Shown piece after piece: positions 1 through 9,451 of a stretch of 64,000 nucleotides of DNA. The stretch lies in assembly GCF_004519405.1 (NCBI RefSeq), contig NZ_SGWI01000002.1, positions 434,001 through 498,000 on the forward strand, written 5' to 3'. The notes beneath the pieces were generated by a model. It saw nothing but the letters and a program-made list of their open reading frames with translations. It was not told the origin of the DNA and made no database searches. The position numbers were made by a program, and so were the translations under genes. The number at the start of each line of letters is the position of its first letter. Within the stretch, counting starts at the first letter, position 1. This stretch comes from Pseudomonas sp. BCA17. GTDB taxonomy: Bacteria > Pseudomonadota > Gammaproteobacteria > Pseudomonadales > Pseudomonadaceae.

Positions 1-144
1 CAGCTCGAAGCCCCGCTGACGCCAGAGCAGCGCGCCGAAGGCCAACGCCTGGTGCAACAAGAGCTGGCCACCCGCGGCACCCTGGCCCAGAGCACGCTGC
101 AACTGCACGCCCTGCAAGAAGAAGACGGCGAGGAATCCCTATGA
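1..144 (+). CDS. algK: AlgK, C-terminal fragment (alginate export TPR lipoprotein)
   Basis: The first 47 codons of the window are open in frame 1 and end at a TGA (142-144) that overlaps the algE start as ATGA. The encoded tail is charged and ends in an acidic EEDGEESL stretch. Identification rests mainly on position: in the conserved Pseudomonas alginate operon the gene immediately before algE is algK, an outer-membrane TPR lipoprotein that helps assemble the AlgE secretin-like pore and contacts Alg44. Only the last helical segment is visible here, so no motif proves the family. The 4-base overlap implies translational coupling with algE. Confidence 0.75.
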   Translation, partial: QLEAPLTPEQRAEGQRLVQQELATRGTLAQSTLQLHALQEEDGEESL

Positions 145-1628
145 AGCTCAACCCATTCGTCAAGGCCGGTATTGGCCTGACCTTCGCCCTGCTATGGTCG
201 TGCCCGACCCTGGCCGCGCTGACCGAAGCCAAGAACTTCGGCCTGGAAGTGAAAATCACCGGGCAGTCCGAAGACGACCGCGACCTGGGCACCAAGCCCG
301 GCGGCGACGTCAACGGCATCGGCCTCGACCTGCGCCCGTGGGTCTATGGTGAAAGCGGCGCGTGGAGCGCCTATGCCATGGGCCAGGCCGTGACATCGAG
401 TGACATCATCGAGACCGACACCCTGCAACAGTCCTCCGATGACGCCACCGAGCAGTCGAGCAATGACGACCGCAAAACCAAGAAAAACTACCTCGCCCTG
501 CGCGAGTTCTGGGTCGGCTACAGCGGCTTCACGCCCTACCCCGGCGAGCTGCTCAAGTTGGGTCGCCAACGCCTGCGCAATGACGACGGCCAATGGCGCG
601 ACACCAATATCGAAGCGCTGAACTGGACGTTCGACACCACCTTGCTCAAGGCCAACGTCGGCGCCGCCGAGCGTTTTAGCGAATACCGCACCGACCTCAA
701 GGAACTGTCGCCCAAGGACAAGGACCGCCAGCATTTCTACGCCGATGCGTCCTACCAGTGGACACCGGGCCAGTGGATCGGCCTGCGCGGCCACCATACC
801 CATGACGACGGCAAGCTCGACTACGCCGAACCCGGCGTCGCCAGCGACCCATTGGACAAGCGCGAAAACGGCGACCTGACCTGGCTCGGCATCGAAGCCA
901 ACAGCGACGCCTATAACTGGCGCAACACCAACACCGTCAACTACTGGGCCAGCATCACCGGCATGCAGGGCAACCGCGACACGGTCAACGCGTTGAACGC
1001 CGATGGCACCCGCCCGAGCAACGCCAAGCGCAGTGATGACGTGAATGGCTGGGCCACCGATATCGGCGTGCGCTTGCGCCTCGATCCGCAATGGCAAGTC
1101 GGTGCGGCCTACTCCCGCGCCAGCGCCGAATACGAGCAGAACGGCCTGCAGAGCAACCGCTCGAACTGGACCGGCACTCAGTCCCGCGTGCACCGCTTCG
1201 GCGAGGCGTTCCGTGGCGAGATGAACAACATGCAGTCGATGAGCCTGTTCGGTTCCTGGCAACTGCGCGAGGACTATGACGCCAGTCTGGTCTACCACAA
1301 GTTCTGGCGTGTGGACGGCAACAAGCCGGTGGGCAGCAACGGTATCGACGCCGTGCAGAACAATACCGACGACGTGACCGGCGCGATCCTGTCCAGCACT
1401 TCCCTGCCCCTTGAAGACGGCAAGAAAGACCTGGGCCAAGAGATGGACCTGGTGGTCACCAAGTACTTCAAGAAGGGTCTGCTGCCGGCCGCGCTGAGCC
1501 AGTCGATCGACGAACCCTCGGCCCTGGTGCGCTTTCGCGCAGGCGTGTTCAAACCGGGCGATGCCTATGGCAGCCAGGTCGACTCGTACATGCACCGCGC
1601 CTTTGTCGACGTGATCTGGCGATTCTGA
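141..1628 (+). CDS. algE: AlgE, outer-membrane alginate export porin
   Basis: AlgE is the 18-strand outer-membrane beta-barrel through which alginate leaves the cell. The 495-residue product begins with a Sec signal peptide ending near TLAA (about residue 25) and has the family landmarks: [11 protein letters not shown] near the mature N-terminus, the DTNIEALNW segment, the [23 protein letters not shown] stretch in mid-protein, and a C-terminal aromatic residue (DVIWRF) typical of a barrel recognised by the Bam machinery. Length matches the P. aeruginosa protein (about 490). It starts inside the algK stop codon and its TGA is directly followed by algG, so it is read as part of the alg operon. 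Confidence 0.97.
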   Translation: MKLNPFVKAGIGLTFALLWSCPTLAALTEAKNFGLEVKITGQSEDDRDLGTKPGGDVNGIGLDLRPWVYGESGAWSAYAMGQAVTSSDIIETDTLQQSSDDATEQSSNDDRKTKKNYLALREFWVGYSGFTPYPGELLKLGRQRLRNDDGQWRDTNIEALNWTFDTTLLKANVGAAERFSEYRTDLKELSPKDKDRQHFYADASYQWTPGQWIGLRGHHTHDDGKLDYAEPGVASDPLDKRENGDLTWLGIEANSDAYNWRNTNTVNYWASITGMQGNRDTVNALNADGTRPSNAKRSDDVNGWATDIGVRLRLDPQWQVGAAYSRASAEYEQNGLQSNRSNWTGTQSRVHRFGEAFRGEMNNMQSMSLFGSWQLREDYDASLVYHKFWRVDGNKPVGSNGIDAVQNNTDDVTGAILSSTSLPLEDGKKDLGQEMDLVVTKYFKKGLLPAALSQSIDEPSALVRFRAGVFKPGDAYGSQVDSYMHRAFVDVIWRF

Positions 1629-1642
1629 TGGGAGCCTGTGCA

Positions 1643-3196
1643 ATGAACGCTCAAAGCCTACTCGTCGCGGCAATGCTGCTGGCCAGTGCCACGGCCTCTG
1701 CCGATCAGGCGGCCAAGGCGCCGACCATCGCCAAAGGGCTGCAACAGGCCAAGACCTACACCATTTCCAGCCCGCCGACGGCGCCGCTGGAAATGGCCAA
1801 GCCGGCCCTGCCTGACCTGTCGGGCTACACCGCCGCGGCGATGGAAAAAAAGATCGTAAGAACCAAGCCGGGCAAAATCAGCATTCGCCGCATGATGCAG
1901 GAAGATGCGCTCAAGGACTTTATCGGCGGTGACAACAAGATGGCCGAATGGGTGGTGCGCCAGCATGGCATTCCCCAGGCGATCTTCGTCGATGACGGTT
2001 ACATGAACCTCAAGGACTTGCTCGGCAAAGTGCCCAAGCAGTACTTCAGCGAGGCCTCGCCGGGCGTGTTCCTGGCCAAGCTGCCGATCGTGGTCGGGCG
2101 TAAAGGCATCCTGGAAATCGACAAGAAAACCCAGGAACTGCGCCTCTCCCAGCAAGCCGGTTCGTTCCTGATCAACGATGGCCAACTGTTCGTGCGTGAT
2201 ACCAAAATCACCGGCTGGAACGAAAAGACCAACGGGCCGGCGCTGTTCCAGTCACCCAAGGAATTCCGTCCGTTCCTGCTGGCCTGGGGCGGTACCGAGA
2301 CCTACGTCGCCAACAGCAAGATGGCCAGCTTCGGCTACGCCAACAGTAAGTCCTATGGGGTGAGTATTTCCCAGTACACGCCGAACATGGCCAAGGTGCT
2401 CAAGCGTCCCGAGCCCACCGGCTGGATCATCGACTCCGAGTTCTCGGACATGTGGTACGGCTTCTACTGCTACGAAACCACGGGGTTTGTGCTCAAGGGC
2501 AATACCTACAAAGACAACATCGTCTACGGCATCGACCCCCACGACCGTTCCCACGGCCTGATCATCGCCGACAACACCGTGTACGGCACCAAGAAGAAGC
2601 ACGGCATCATCATTTCCCGTGAGGTAAACGACAGCTTCATCTTCAACAACCGCAGCTACGACAACAAGCTCTCGGGCCTGGTGATCGACCGTAACAGCGT
2701 GAACAACCTGATCGTCGACAACGAGATCTACCGCAACCACACCGACGGCATCACCCTCTATGAGAGCGGCGACAACCTGCTGTGGGGCAACAAGGTGATC
2801 AGCAACCGTCGCCACGGCATTCGCGTGCGCAACAGCGTGAACATCAAGCTGTACGAGAACACGGCCATGGCCAACGGCCTGACCGGCGTGTACGGCCACA
2901 TCAAGGACCTGACCGACACCGACCGCGACATCGCGCTCGACCCGTTCGACGCCAAGGTGTCGCTGATCGTGGTCGGCGGTGAGCTGGCGGGTAACGGCAG
3001 CGGGCCACTGTCCATCGACTCGCCATTGAGTATCGAGCTGTACCGCGTGTCGATGCTGGCACCGACCAAATCCAGCGGCATCAGCTTCTCCGGCGTCCTA
3101 GGGGATCGCCAGGAAGAGATTCTCGACCTGCTGGTACGCCAGCAGAAAGCCGTGCTGATCGACCCTGTCGAACGCCAGACCGAAATGCAGGATTGA
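1643..3196 (+). CDS. algG: AlgG, periplasmic mannuronan C5-epimerase
   Basis: AlgG converts D-mannuronate to L-guluronate in polymannuronate in the periplasm and is part of the export complex. The C-terminal half is a right-handed parallel beta-helix made of carbohydrate-binding CASH repeats. The catalytic DPHDR motif falls at about residues 298-302, so H300 is the likely catalytic base by analogy with the P. syringae enzyme. A Sec signal peptide (MNAQSLLVAAMLLASATASA) leads the protein. I chose the ATG at 1643 because GGAG lies eight bases before it; an in-frame ATG at 1628 overlaps the algE stop but has no such site. Length 517 aa is normal for the family. Confidence 0.96.
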   Translation: MNAQSLLVAAMLLASATASADQAAKAPTIAKGLQQAKTYTISSPPTAPLEMAKPALPDLSGYTAAAMEKKIVRTKPGKISIRRMMQEDALKDFIGGDNKMAEWVVRQHGIPQAIFVDDGYMNLKDLLGKVPKQYFSEASPGVFLAKLPIVVGRKGILEIDKKTQELRLSQQAGSFLINDGQLFVRDTKITGWNEKTNGPALFQSPKEFRPFLLAWGGTETYVANSKMASFGYANSKSYGVSISQYTPNMAKVLKRPEPTGWIIDSEFSDMWYGFYCYETTGFVLKGNTYKDNIVYGIDPHDRSHGLIIADNTVYGTKKKHGIIISREVNDSFIFNNRSYDNKLSGLVIDRNSVNNLIVDNEIYRNHTDGITLYESGDNLLWGNKVISNRRHGIRVRNSVNIKLYENTAMANGLTGVYGHIKDLTDTDRDIALDPFDAKVSLIVVGGELAGNGSGPLSIDSPLSIELYRVSMLAPTKSSGISFSGVLGDRQEEILDLLVRQQKAVLIDPVERQTEMQD

Positions 3197-3207
3197 GGAT
3201 GACCCTT

Positions 3208-4656
3208 ATGCACCCACACATGATCAAACTGCTGAGCCTATCGGGTCTGACCCTCGGCCTGCTCGCGGCCAGCCAGGGCGTACGCGCCGATGAAGTGAAA
3301 GCCCCGACCTTCACCGCCGAACCGTGCTGCAGCCTGTGCCCGGCCGCCCACGACGCGAAAAACTACACCACGCGTTACCAGCAGAATTTCACCACCCTGG
3401 TGCAGGCCCAGGGCGACTGGCTGTTCCGTACCCAGGAAGATTTGCGCACTGAATTCGACACCAGCCCCGCCGGCTACAAACGCATGCAGCAACTGCACGA
3501 TGCCTTCAAGGCCAAGGGCGTGGAACTGGTGGTGGTCTACCAGCCGACCCGCGGCCTGGTGAACCGCAACAAGCTCAACCCTGAGGAAAAAGCCAAGTTC
3601 GATTTCGACAAGGCGCTGGCCAACTACAAGACCATGCTCGGCCGTTTCGCCAAGATGGGCTTTGTGGTGCCGGACCTGTCACCGTTGACCAATGAGCAAC
3701 TGCCCGATGAATTGCCGGCCCACGACTTTTACTTCCGTGGCGACCAGCACTGGACGCCCTACGGCGCCCAGCGCACCGCGAAAATCGTCGGTGCCAAAGT
3801 ACGTGCGATGCCTGAGTTCGCGGATATTCCCAAGCGTGAATTCGAAACCAAACGCTCCGGGCGCATGGGCAAGACCGGCACCCTGCACAATATGGCCGGG
3901 CAACTGTGCGGCACCAGCTACGCGATCCAGTACATGGACCAGTTCACCACCGAGCCCAAGGGCGAAGCGGGCGACGGCGACCTGTTCGGTGATTCGGGCA
4001 ACCCGCAGATCACCCTGGTGGGCACCAGCCACAGCGGCAAGAACTACAACTTCGCCGGCTTCCTGGAAGAGGAAATCGGTGCCGACATCCTTAACGTCGC
4101 CTTCCCTGGCGGTGGCCTGGAAGGTTCGATGATCCAGTACCTGGGCAGCGATGAGTTCCAGAAGAGCCCGCCGAAGATTCTGATCTGGGAGTTCTCGCCG
4201 CTGTATCGCCTGGACCAGGAAACCATCTACCGCCAGATGATGGCGCTGCTCGACAACGGCTGTGAAGGCAAGCCCGCGCAGATGAGCGCCAGCACCACGC
4301 TCAAACCGGGCAAGAACGAACTGCTGGTCAACAGCTCGAACAAAGACCTGCGTAACAGCAGTCATCAAGTGGATATCCGCTTCGCCGATCCGTCGGTGAA
4401 AACCTTGCAAGCCACCCTCTGGTACATGAACGGGCGCCATGAGGACATCAAGATCGAGAAACCCGAAACATCCGATACAGATGGGCGTTTCGCCTTTGAA
4501 CTGCGCACCGATGAAGACTGGGCCTCGCAGAACTTGCTGGCTGTGGAAGTGCAGGGTCCCGAAGCGGGCGCTGCCGCGCAAAAGGTCGAAGCGAAAATTT
4601 GCACACGCAACGTATTCCCAAGCGGTGGTCAGCAGACCGCCCAACTCGGGAAGTGA
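3208..4656 (+). CDS. algX: AlgX, alginate O-acetyltransferase (SGNH-type)
   Basis: AlgX transfers acetyl groups to mannuronate residues of alginate in the periplasm and carries a C-terminal carbohydrate-binding module. The SGNH-like catalytic set is visible: D179 and H181 in the GDQHW motif and S274 in VGTSHSG, each offset by exactly five residues from the published P. aeruginosa triad. A signal peptide ends near VRADE. The ATG at 3208 is preferred because GAGGA (3195-3199) sits eight bases before it; TTG 3193 and ATG 3199 are in-frame alternatives. The gene follows algG closely and precedes algL by eight bases. Confidence 0.96.
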   Translation: MHPHMIKLLSLSGLTLGLLAASQGVRADEVKAPTFTAEPCCSLCPAAHDAKNYTTRYQQNFTTLVQAQGDWLFRTQEDLRTEFDTSPAGYKRMQQLHDAFKAKGVELVVVYQPTRGLVNRNKLNPEEKAKFDFDKALANYKTMLGRFAKMGFVVPDLSPLTNEQLPDELPAHDFYFRGDQHWTPYGAQRTAKIVGAKVRAMPEFADIPKREFETKRSGRMGKTGTLHNMAGQLCGTSYAIQYMDQFTTEPKGEAGDGDLFGDSGNPQITLVGTSHSGKNYNFAGFLEEEIGADILNVAFPGGGLEGSMIQYLGSDEFQKSPPKILIWEFSPLYRLDQETIYRQMMALLDNGCEGKPAQMSASTTLKPGKNELLVNSSNKDLRNSSHQVDIRFADPSVKTLQATLWYMNGRHEDIKIEKPETSDTDGRFAFELRTDEDWASQNLLAVEVQGPEAGAAAQKVEAKICTRNVFPSGGQQTAQLGK

Positions 4657-4664
4657 GGTGACTT

Positions 4665-5774
4665 ATGCAAAAACTATGGATTCCATCGTTGCTCGGCCTG
4701 GCGATCTTCGCAGGTTCAGTCAACGCCGCCGCCCCGCTGCGGCCACCCCAGGGCTACTTCGCACCGATCGAAGCGTTCAAGACCGGCGACTTCAAGGAAA
4801 ACTGCGACACCATGCCGACGCCCTACACCGGGCCTCTGCAATTTCGCAGCAAGTACGAAGGGTCGGACAAGGCTCGCGCCACGCTGAACATGAAGTCCGA
4901 GCAGGCCTTTCGCGACAGCACCGCCGATATCACCAAGCTGGAAAAAGACACCAGCAAGCGGGTGATGCAGTTCATGCACGACGGCCGCCCGGAGCAGCTC
5001 GAGTGCACGTTGAACTGGCTGGTGTCGTGGGCCAAGGCTGACGCATTGATGTCCAAGGACTTCAACCACACCGGCAAATCCATGCGCAAATGGGCGTTGG
5101 GCAGCATGGCCTCGGCCTATGTGCGCCTGAAGTTCTCCGACTCCCACCCGCTGGCCAACCATCAGCAGGAATCGCAGTTGATCGAGGCCTGGTTCAACAA
5201 GCTGGCCGATCAAGTCGTCAGCGACTGGGACAACCTGCCGCTGGAAAAAACCAACAACCACTCCTACTGGGCCGCCTGGTCGGTGATGGCCACGTCCATC
5301 GCCACCAACCGTCGCGACCTGTTTGATTGGGCGGTGAAGGAATACAAGGTCGGCGTGAACCAGGTCGACGACCAAGGCTTCCTGCCGAATGAACTCAAGC
5401 GTCAGCAACGCGCATTGTCCTACCACAACTACGCGCTGCCGCCGCTGTCGATGATCGCCAGTTTTGCGTTGGTCAACGGCGTAGATCTGCGCGAGGAAAA
5501 CCATGGTGCGCTCAAGCGCCTGGGCGAAAAGGTGCTGGCCGGGGTGAAAGACCCGAGCATCTTCGAGCAGAAGAACGGCAAAGAACAGGACATGAAGGAC
5601 TTGAAACAGGACATGAAATTCGCCTGGCTCGAACCTTTCTGCACCCTCTACACCTGCGCCCCGGATGTGATCGAGCGCAAGCACGGGATGCAGCCGTTCA
5701 AGACGTTCCGCCTGGGCGGCGACCTGACCAAGGTCTACGACCCGACGCATGAAAAAGGCAAAAAAGGTTCCTGA
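4665..5774 (+). CDS. algL: AlgL, periplasmic alginate lyase (PL5)
   Basis: AlgL cleaves polymannuronate by beta-elimination and clears misdirected alginate from the periplasm. It is a PL5-family alpha/alpha-barrel. The signature NNHSYW lies at residues 197-202, giving catalytic H199, and the YHNYALPPL segment supplies Y253, both offset by three from P. aeruginosa AlgL. A Sec signal peptide ends at about NAAA. At 369 aa it is the normal family length. The ATG is eight bases after the algX stop, and GAGGTGA just upstream serves as the ribosome site. Confidence 0.96.
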   Translation: MQKLWIPSLLGLAIFAGSVNAAAPLRPPQGYFAPIEAFKTGDFKENCDTMPTPYTGPLQFRSKYEGSDKARATLNMKSEQAFRDSTADITKLEKDTSKRVMQFMHDGRPEQLECTLNWLVSWAKADALMSKDFNHTGKSMRKWALGSMASAYVRLKFSDSHPLANHQQESQLIEAWFNKLADQVVSDWDNLPLEKTNNHSYWAAWSVMATSIATNRRDLFDWAVKEYKVGVNQVDDQGFLPNELKRQQRALSYHNYALPPLSMIASFALVNGVDLREENHGALKRLGEKVLAGVKDPSIFEQKNGKEQDMKDLKQDMKFAWLEPFCTLYTCAPDVIERKHGMQPFKTFRLGGDLTKVYDPTHEKGKKGS

Positions 5775-5788
5775 GCGAACCCGGTAAA

Positions 5789-5823
5789 AAAATGTGCGTG
5801 GGGCAAGCCCCCACCCACATTTT
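5789..5823. repeat. REP-like intergenic palindrome
   Basis: An imperfect palindrome (arms 5789-5803 and 5808-5823, loop CAAG) lies just after algL. The outer arms read AAAATGTG/CACATTTT and the inner arms GTGGGG/CCCCCAC, with one mismatch. The layout, AATGTGG flanking a G-rich/C-rich stem around a short loop, is typical of the short repeated palindromes of P. fluorescens genomes. It ends in TTTT, so the transcript would form a terminator-like hairpin between algL and algI and may lower read-through or protect the upstream mRNA. Multiplicity in the genome cannot be seen from this window. Confidence 0.6.
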
Positions 5824-5871
5824 CAAGCCGGTTTCATCAGTAGGAATGTAGTACCGCCTCCCCGAATTCGT

Positions 5872-5888
5872 GGGGGGGTTTGGGGGGG
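5872..5888 (+). other. Paired seven-G homopolymer tracts upstream of algI
   Basis: Two runs of seven G residues (5872-5878 and 5882-5888) separated by TTT lie 42 bases before the algI start, in the longest gap inside the visible alginate operon. Such tracts can slip during replication and can form G-rich structures in DNA or mRNA. No coding frame crosses them, so any effect would be on transcription, mRNA structure or translation of algI rather than on a reading frame. Confidence 0.5.
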
Positions 5889-5929
5889 CCGTTGGCCCTT
5901 GACTGTTGGTTAAACATGGAGAGATCGGG

Positions 5930-7462
5930 ATGGTTTTCTCGTCCAATGTGTTCCTGTTCCTGTTCTTGCCGATCTTTCTCGGCTTGTACTATTTGAGCGG
6001 GCAACGCTATCGCAACCTGCTGCTGCTGATTGCCAGCTATGTGTTCTACGCCTGGTGGCGAGTGGACTTCCTGGCGCTGTTCGCCGCCGTGACGCTGTGG
6101 AACTACTGGATCGGCCTCAAGGTCGGTGCAGCCGGCGTGCGCACCAAGCCGGCTCAACGCTGGCTGCTGCTCGGCGTGGCGGTCGACCTGTGCATCCTCG
6201 GCTACTTCAAATACGCCAACTTCGGCGTCGACAGCATCAATGTGATGATGAAGTCGATGGGGCTGGAGCCGTTCATCCTCACCCACGTGCTGTTGCCGAT
6301 CGGGATCTCGTTCTACATCTTCGAGTCCATCAGCTACATCATCGACGTGTACCGCGGCGACACACCGGCCACCCGTAACCTCATCGACTTCGCGGCGTTC
6401 GTGGCGATCTTCCCGCACCTGATCGCCGGCCCGGTGCTGCGCTTTCGCGACCTGGCCGACCAGTTCAACAATCGCACCCACACCCTCGATAAATTCTCCG
6501 AGGGCTGCACGCGGTTCATGCAGGGTTTCATCAAGAAGGTGTTTATTGCCGACACCCTCGCGGTGGTGGCCGACCATTGCTTCGCCCTGCAAAACCCCAC
6601 CACGGGCGACGCCTGGCTCGGTGCGCTGGCCTACACCGCGCAGCTGTACTTCGACTTCTCCGGCTACAGCGACATGGCCATCGGCCTGGGCTTGATGATG
6701 GGTTTTCGCTTCATGGAAAACTTCAAGCAGCCTTACATCAGCCAGTCGATCACCGAATTCTGGCGGCGCTGGCACATCAGCCTGTCCACCTGGCTGCGTG
6801 ATTACCTGTACATCACCCTGGGCGGTAACCGCAAAGGCACGCTGACCACCTATCGCAACCTGTTCCTGACCATGCTGCTCGGTGGCCTTTGGCACGGCGC
6901 GAACATCACCTACATCGTGTGGGGTGCGTGGCATGGCATGTGGCTGGCGATTGAAAAAGCCATCGGCCTCAACACTTCCCCGCGCAGCTTCAACCCCGTG
7001 CGCTGGGCGTTGACCTTCCTGCTGGTGGTGATGGGCTGGGTGATCTTTCGCGCCGAAAACCTGCACGTCGCCGGCCGTATGTACGGCGCGATGTTCAGCT
7101 TCAACGAATGGTCGCTGTCGGAACTTAACCGCGCCAGCCTCACCGGCCTGCAAGTGGCGACCCTGGTGGTGGCGTACGCAACCCTGGCGTTCTTCGGCCT
7201 GCGTGACTTCTACAGCAACCGCCCCGCCGAGAAAGCCAAGCCGGCCGACCCGAGCCTGATCAAGGCGGTACCGGGCGACAACCCAGGCAGTATCCATGAG
7301 CCAGGCTTCACCGTTGGCCGGGATGCCGCCGTGCAACCGGCCTACTGGACCGCTGACTGGCCACGCTACGCCATGCGCGCTGCGGTGCTGCTGCTGTTCG
7401 TGGCGTCGATTCTCAAACTGTCGGCGCAGAGTTTCTCGCCGTTCCTTTACTTCCAATTCTGA
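5930..7462 (+). CDS. algI: AlgI, membrane-bound O-acyltransferase for alginate acetylation
   Basis: AlgI is the MBOAT-family inner-membrane protein thought to pass acetyl groups from a cytoplasmic donor across the membrane to AlgJ/AlgX. The 510-residue sequence is hydrophobic with many membrane spans and contains the MBOAT core FWRRWHISLSTWLRDYLYI followed by GGLWHGAN, where H322 corresponds exactly to the essential histidine of AlgI. The ATG at 5930 is chosen because GGAGAG (5918-5923) precedes it by six bases; an upstream in-frame start at 5906 lacks a site. The TGA is followed after 11 bases by algJ. Confidence 0.96.
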   Translation: MVFSSNVFLFLFLPIFLGLYYLSGQRYRNLLLLIASYVFYAWWRVDFLALFAAVTLWNYWIGLKVGAAGVRTKPAQRWLLLGVAVDLCILGYFKYANFGVDSINVMMKSMGLEPFILTHVLLPIGISFYIFESISYIIDVYRGDTPATRNLIDFAAFVAIFPHLIAGPVLRFRDLADQFNNRTHTLDKFSEGCTRFMQGFIKKVFIADTLAVVADHCFALQNPTTGDAWLGALAYTAQLYFDFSGYSDMAIGLGLMMGFRFMENFKQPYISQSITEFWRRWHISLSTWLRDYLYITLGGNRKGTLTTYRNLFLTMLLGGLWHGANITYIVWGAWHGMWLAIEKAIGLNTSPRSFNPVRWALTFLLVVMGWVIFRAENLHVAGRMYGAMFSFNEWSLSELNRASLTGLQVATLVVAYATLAFFGLRDFYSNRPAEKAKPADPSLIKAVPGDNPGSIHEPGFTVGRDAAVQPAYWTADWPRYAMRAAVLLLFVASILKLSAQSFSPFLYFQF

Positions 7463-7473
7463 GGGAGCCGACC

Positions 7474-8658
7474 ATGACCCGTTCATTCCGCATCCTCTAT
7501 ATCGGCCTGTTCCTGGCGCTGCTGCTGGCCCTGGGCGCCTGGTCGCTGCGCAGCTTCTTCGGCTTCAGCACCAATGCCGACGCGACCGTACTCAACGGTC
7601 GCTGGACCAAGGCCGTCGAGACCCACTACGACGAAGAGTTCCCGATCAAGCGCCTGGGCACCAACCTCTGGGCGGCGCTGGACTACAAACTGTTCAATGA
7701 AGGCCGCAAGGGCGTGGTGCTCGGCCGCGATCACTGGTTGTACAGCGACGAGGAGTTCAACCCTACCGCCAACGAAGACCAGAACCTGCAAGACAATTAC
7801 GCACTGGTCGAAGGCGTACGCCAGAAGCTCAAGGCCCAAGGCATTCAACTGGTCATGGCGATCGTGCCGGCCAAGGTGCGCCTGTACCCGGAACACCTGG
7901 GTGAGGTGAAACCGGCGAGCATCCACGCCAACCTGTACCAGGACTTCCACGCCCGTGTGGCAGCCGACAAGATCATCGCTCCCGACCTGCTTGGCCCGCT
8001 GCAACAGGCCAAGCTCGGCGGCAAGCAGGTGTTCCTGCGCACCGACACCCACTGGACACCGGACGGTGCCGAAATCGCCGCCAAGCAAATTGCCAAGGTG
8101 ATTGCCGACAAGACGCCCTTGAGCGGCGAGCCGCAGCGCTTTGTCACCGAGGCCGAAAAAACCGAGCCGCATAAAGGCGACCTGCGCCTGTTCCTGCCCC
8201 TGGATCCGCTGTTCGAAAACCTGATGCCGCCCAAAGAGCCGCTGCAAAAACGCGTCACTCATCTGGCTGAAACTAAAGGTGACGATGCGTTGTTCAGCGA
8301 CAGCGAACACCCGGTGGCCCTGGTTGGCACCAGCTACAGCGCCAACCCCAACTGGAACTTCGTCGGTGCACTCAAGCAAGCCTTGCACAGCGACGTCATC
8401 AACTACGCCGAAGACGGCCACGGCCCGATCCTGCCGATGCTCAGCTACCTGAAAAGCGATGACTTCAAGAACAGCCCGCCACAAGTGCTGATCTGGGAGT
8501 TTCCTGAACGTTATCTGCCCGTGAACAACGAAATCGGTGACGCCGACCCCTCGTGGGTTGCGCAGCTTAAACAAGCCGGTTCGCGCCAACAGAACATGGC
8601 ACTGAACACCCCAGTTAAAAACCAAAAATCCGAGACGCCCGACCGGGCGCAAAACTGA
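7474..8658 (+). CDS. algJ: AlgJ, alginate O-acetylation protein (SGNH-like)
   Basis: AlgJ is a membrane-anchored periplasmic protein with an SGNH-like fold related to the catalytic domain of AlgX. It is required for O-acetylation and probably relays acetyl from AlgI. An N-terminal membrane anchor (about residues 7-27) precedes the soluble domain. The catalytic elements are D191 and H193 in TDTHWTPDG and S287 in VGTSYSA. The C-terminus (about 30 residues) is polar and lower in complexity. At 394 aa it matches the P. aeruginosa protein. It lies between algI and algF with short gaps, consistent with one transcript. Confidence 0.95.
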   Translation: MTRSFRILYIGLFLALLLALGAWSLRSFFGFSTNADATVLNGRWTKAVETHYDEEFPIKRLGTNLWAALDYKLFNEGRKGVVLGRDHWLYSDEEFNPTANEDQNLQDNYALVEGVRQKLKAQGIQLVMAIVPAKVRLYPEHLGEVKPASIHANLYQDFHARVAADKIIAPDLLGPLQQAKLGGKQVFLRTDTHWTPDGAEIAAKQIAKVIADKTPLSGEPQRFVTEAEKTEPHKGDLRLFLPLDPLFENLMPPKEPLQKRVTHLAETKGDDALFSDSEHPVALVGTSYSANPNWNFVGALKQALHSDVINYAEDGHGPILPMLSYLKSDDFKNSPPQVLIWEFPERYLPVNNEIGDADPSWVAQLKQAGSRQQNMALNTPVKNQKSETPDRAQN

Positions 8659-8674
8659 AAGAGAGGTAACTCAC

Positions 8675-9331
8675 ATGACTTTCACTACAACTCCTCGTCG
8701 TCTCGCTAAAACCCTGGCTATCGCGGCCGGCTTGAGCTTCGTATCGATGTCGGCCTTCGCCGGTGGCGACGCCGCGCTCTACGGCCCGACCGCGCCAAAA
8801 GGTTCAAGCTTCGTACGGGTCTACAACGCTTCCAACCAGGAAGTCAGCGCCACCGTCGGCGCCACCAACCTGAGCGACGTAGCGCCACTGGCCAGCAGTG
8901 ACTTCAGCTTCATGCCAGGGGGTGACTACAGCGCCAAGATCGGCAGCCAGACCGTGCCGGTCAAACTCGCCCCGGACCACTACTACACCCTGGTCAACAG
9001 CGGCAGCGGCCAGCCACAGTTGATCGAAGAACCACCGTTCAAGAACAAGCAGAAATCCCTGGTACGCGTGCAGAACCTCAGCGACAAGGCCCTGACCCTG
9101 AAAACCGCCGACGGCAAGACGGACGTCGTCCAGTCGGTGGCCGCCAAAGGCCGTGGCGAGCGCGAGATCAACCCGGTGAAAGTCAGCCTGGCGCTGTATG
9201 ACGGCGACAAGAAAGTCGGCGACGTGAAGCCGGTCGCGCTGGAGCGGGGTGAGGCCGCGGTGCTGTACGTCACCGGTTCCGGTTCGAGCCTGTCGCCAGT
9301 GTGGGTAAAACGCCCCGTGTCGACCCGCTAA
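8675..9331 (+). CDS. algF: AlgF, periplasmic alginate O-acetylation adaptor
   Basis: AlgF is a small periplasmic protein needed for alginate O-acetylation; it is thought to bridge AlgJ and AlgX. The 218-aa product starts with a Sec signal peptide ending at SAFAGG and contains no enzyme motif. It consists of beta-rich repeats (RVYNASNQEVSATVG and RVQNLSDKALTLKT are clearly related), suggesting two similar beta-sandwich modules. GAGAGGTAA just before the ATG is the ribosome site. A 120-base gap with a hairpin separates it from algA. Confidence 0.94.
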   Translation: MTFTTTPRRLAKTLAIAAGLSFVSMSAFAGGDAALYGPTAPKGSSFVRVYNASNQEVSATVGATNLSDVAPLASSDFSFMPGGDYSAKIGSQTVPVKLAPDHYYTLVNSGSGQPQLIEEPPFKNKQKSLVRVQNLSDKALTLKTADGKTDVVQSVAAKGRGEREINPVKVSLALYDGDKKVGDVKPVALERGEAAVLYVTGSGSSLSPVWVKRPVSTR

Positions 9332-9337
9332 CTATTT

Positions 9338-9380
9338 TCCGGACTGACTACCCACTGTAGGAGCGAGTGGTCAGTTCGGA
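9338..9380 (+). other. Hairpin in the algF-algA gap
   Basis: Arms TCCGGACTGAC...CCACT and AGTGGTCAGTTCGGA pair across a GTAGGAGCG loop with one mismatch and a small bulge. There is no T-run after it, so it is not a standard intrinsic terminator. It may be an mRNA-stability or processing element that sets algA expression apart from the rest of the operon. Confidence 0.45.
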
Positions 9381-9451
9381 CCGAGACAAAAACAAGAGTG
9401 AAACGACAAACCTTCGTAGCTCTGACCCATATCGATTCAAGGAGAAACAGC

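Noticed and set aside
192..1673. Long minus-strand open frame opposite algE (and similar long opposite frames, for example 32834-35239 and 44312-46570)
   Set aside because: High-GC genes leave antisense frames open; the products are rich in His, Val, Gln and Arg with no domain, and the sense genes are certain.
9398..9451. Longer algA start
   Set aside because: The extra 18 residues match no AlgA N-terminus and the ATG at 9452 has a good AAGGAG site.
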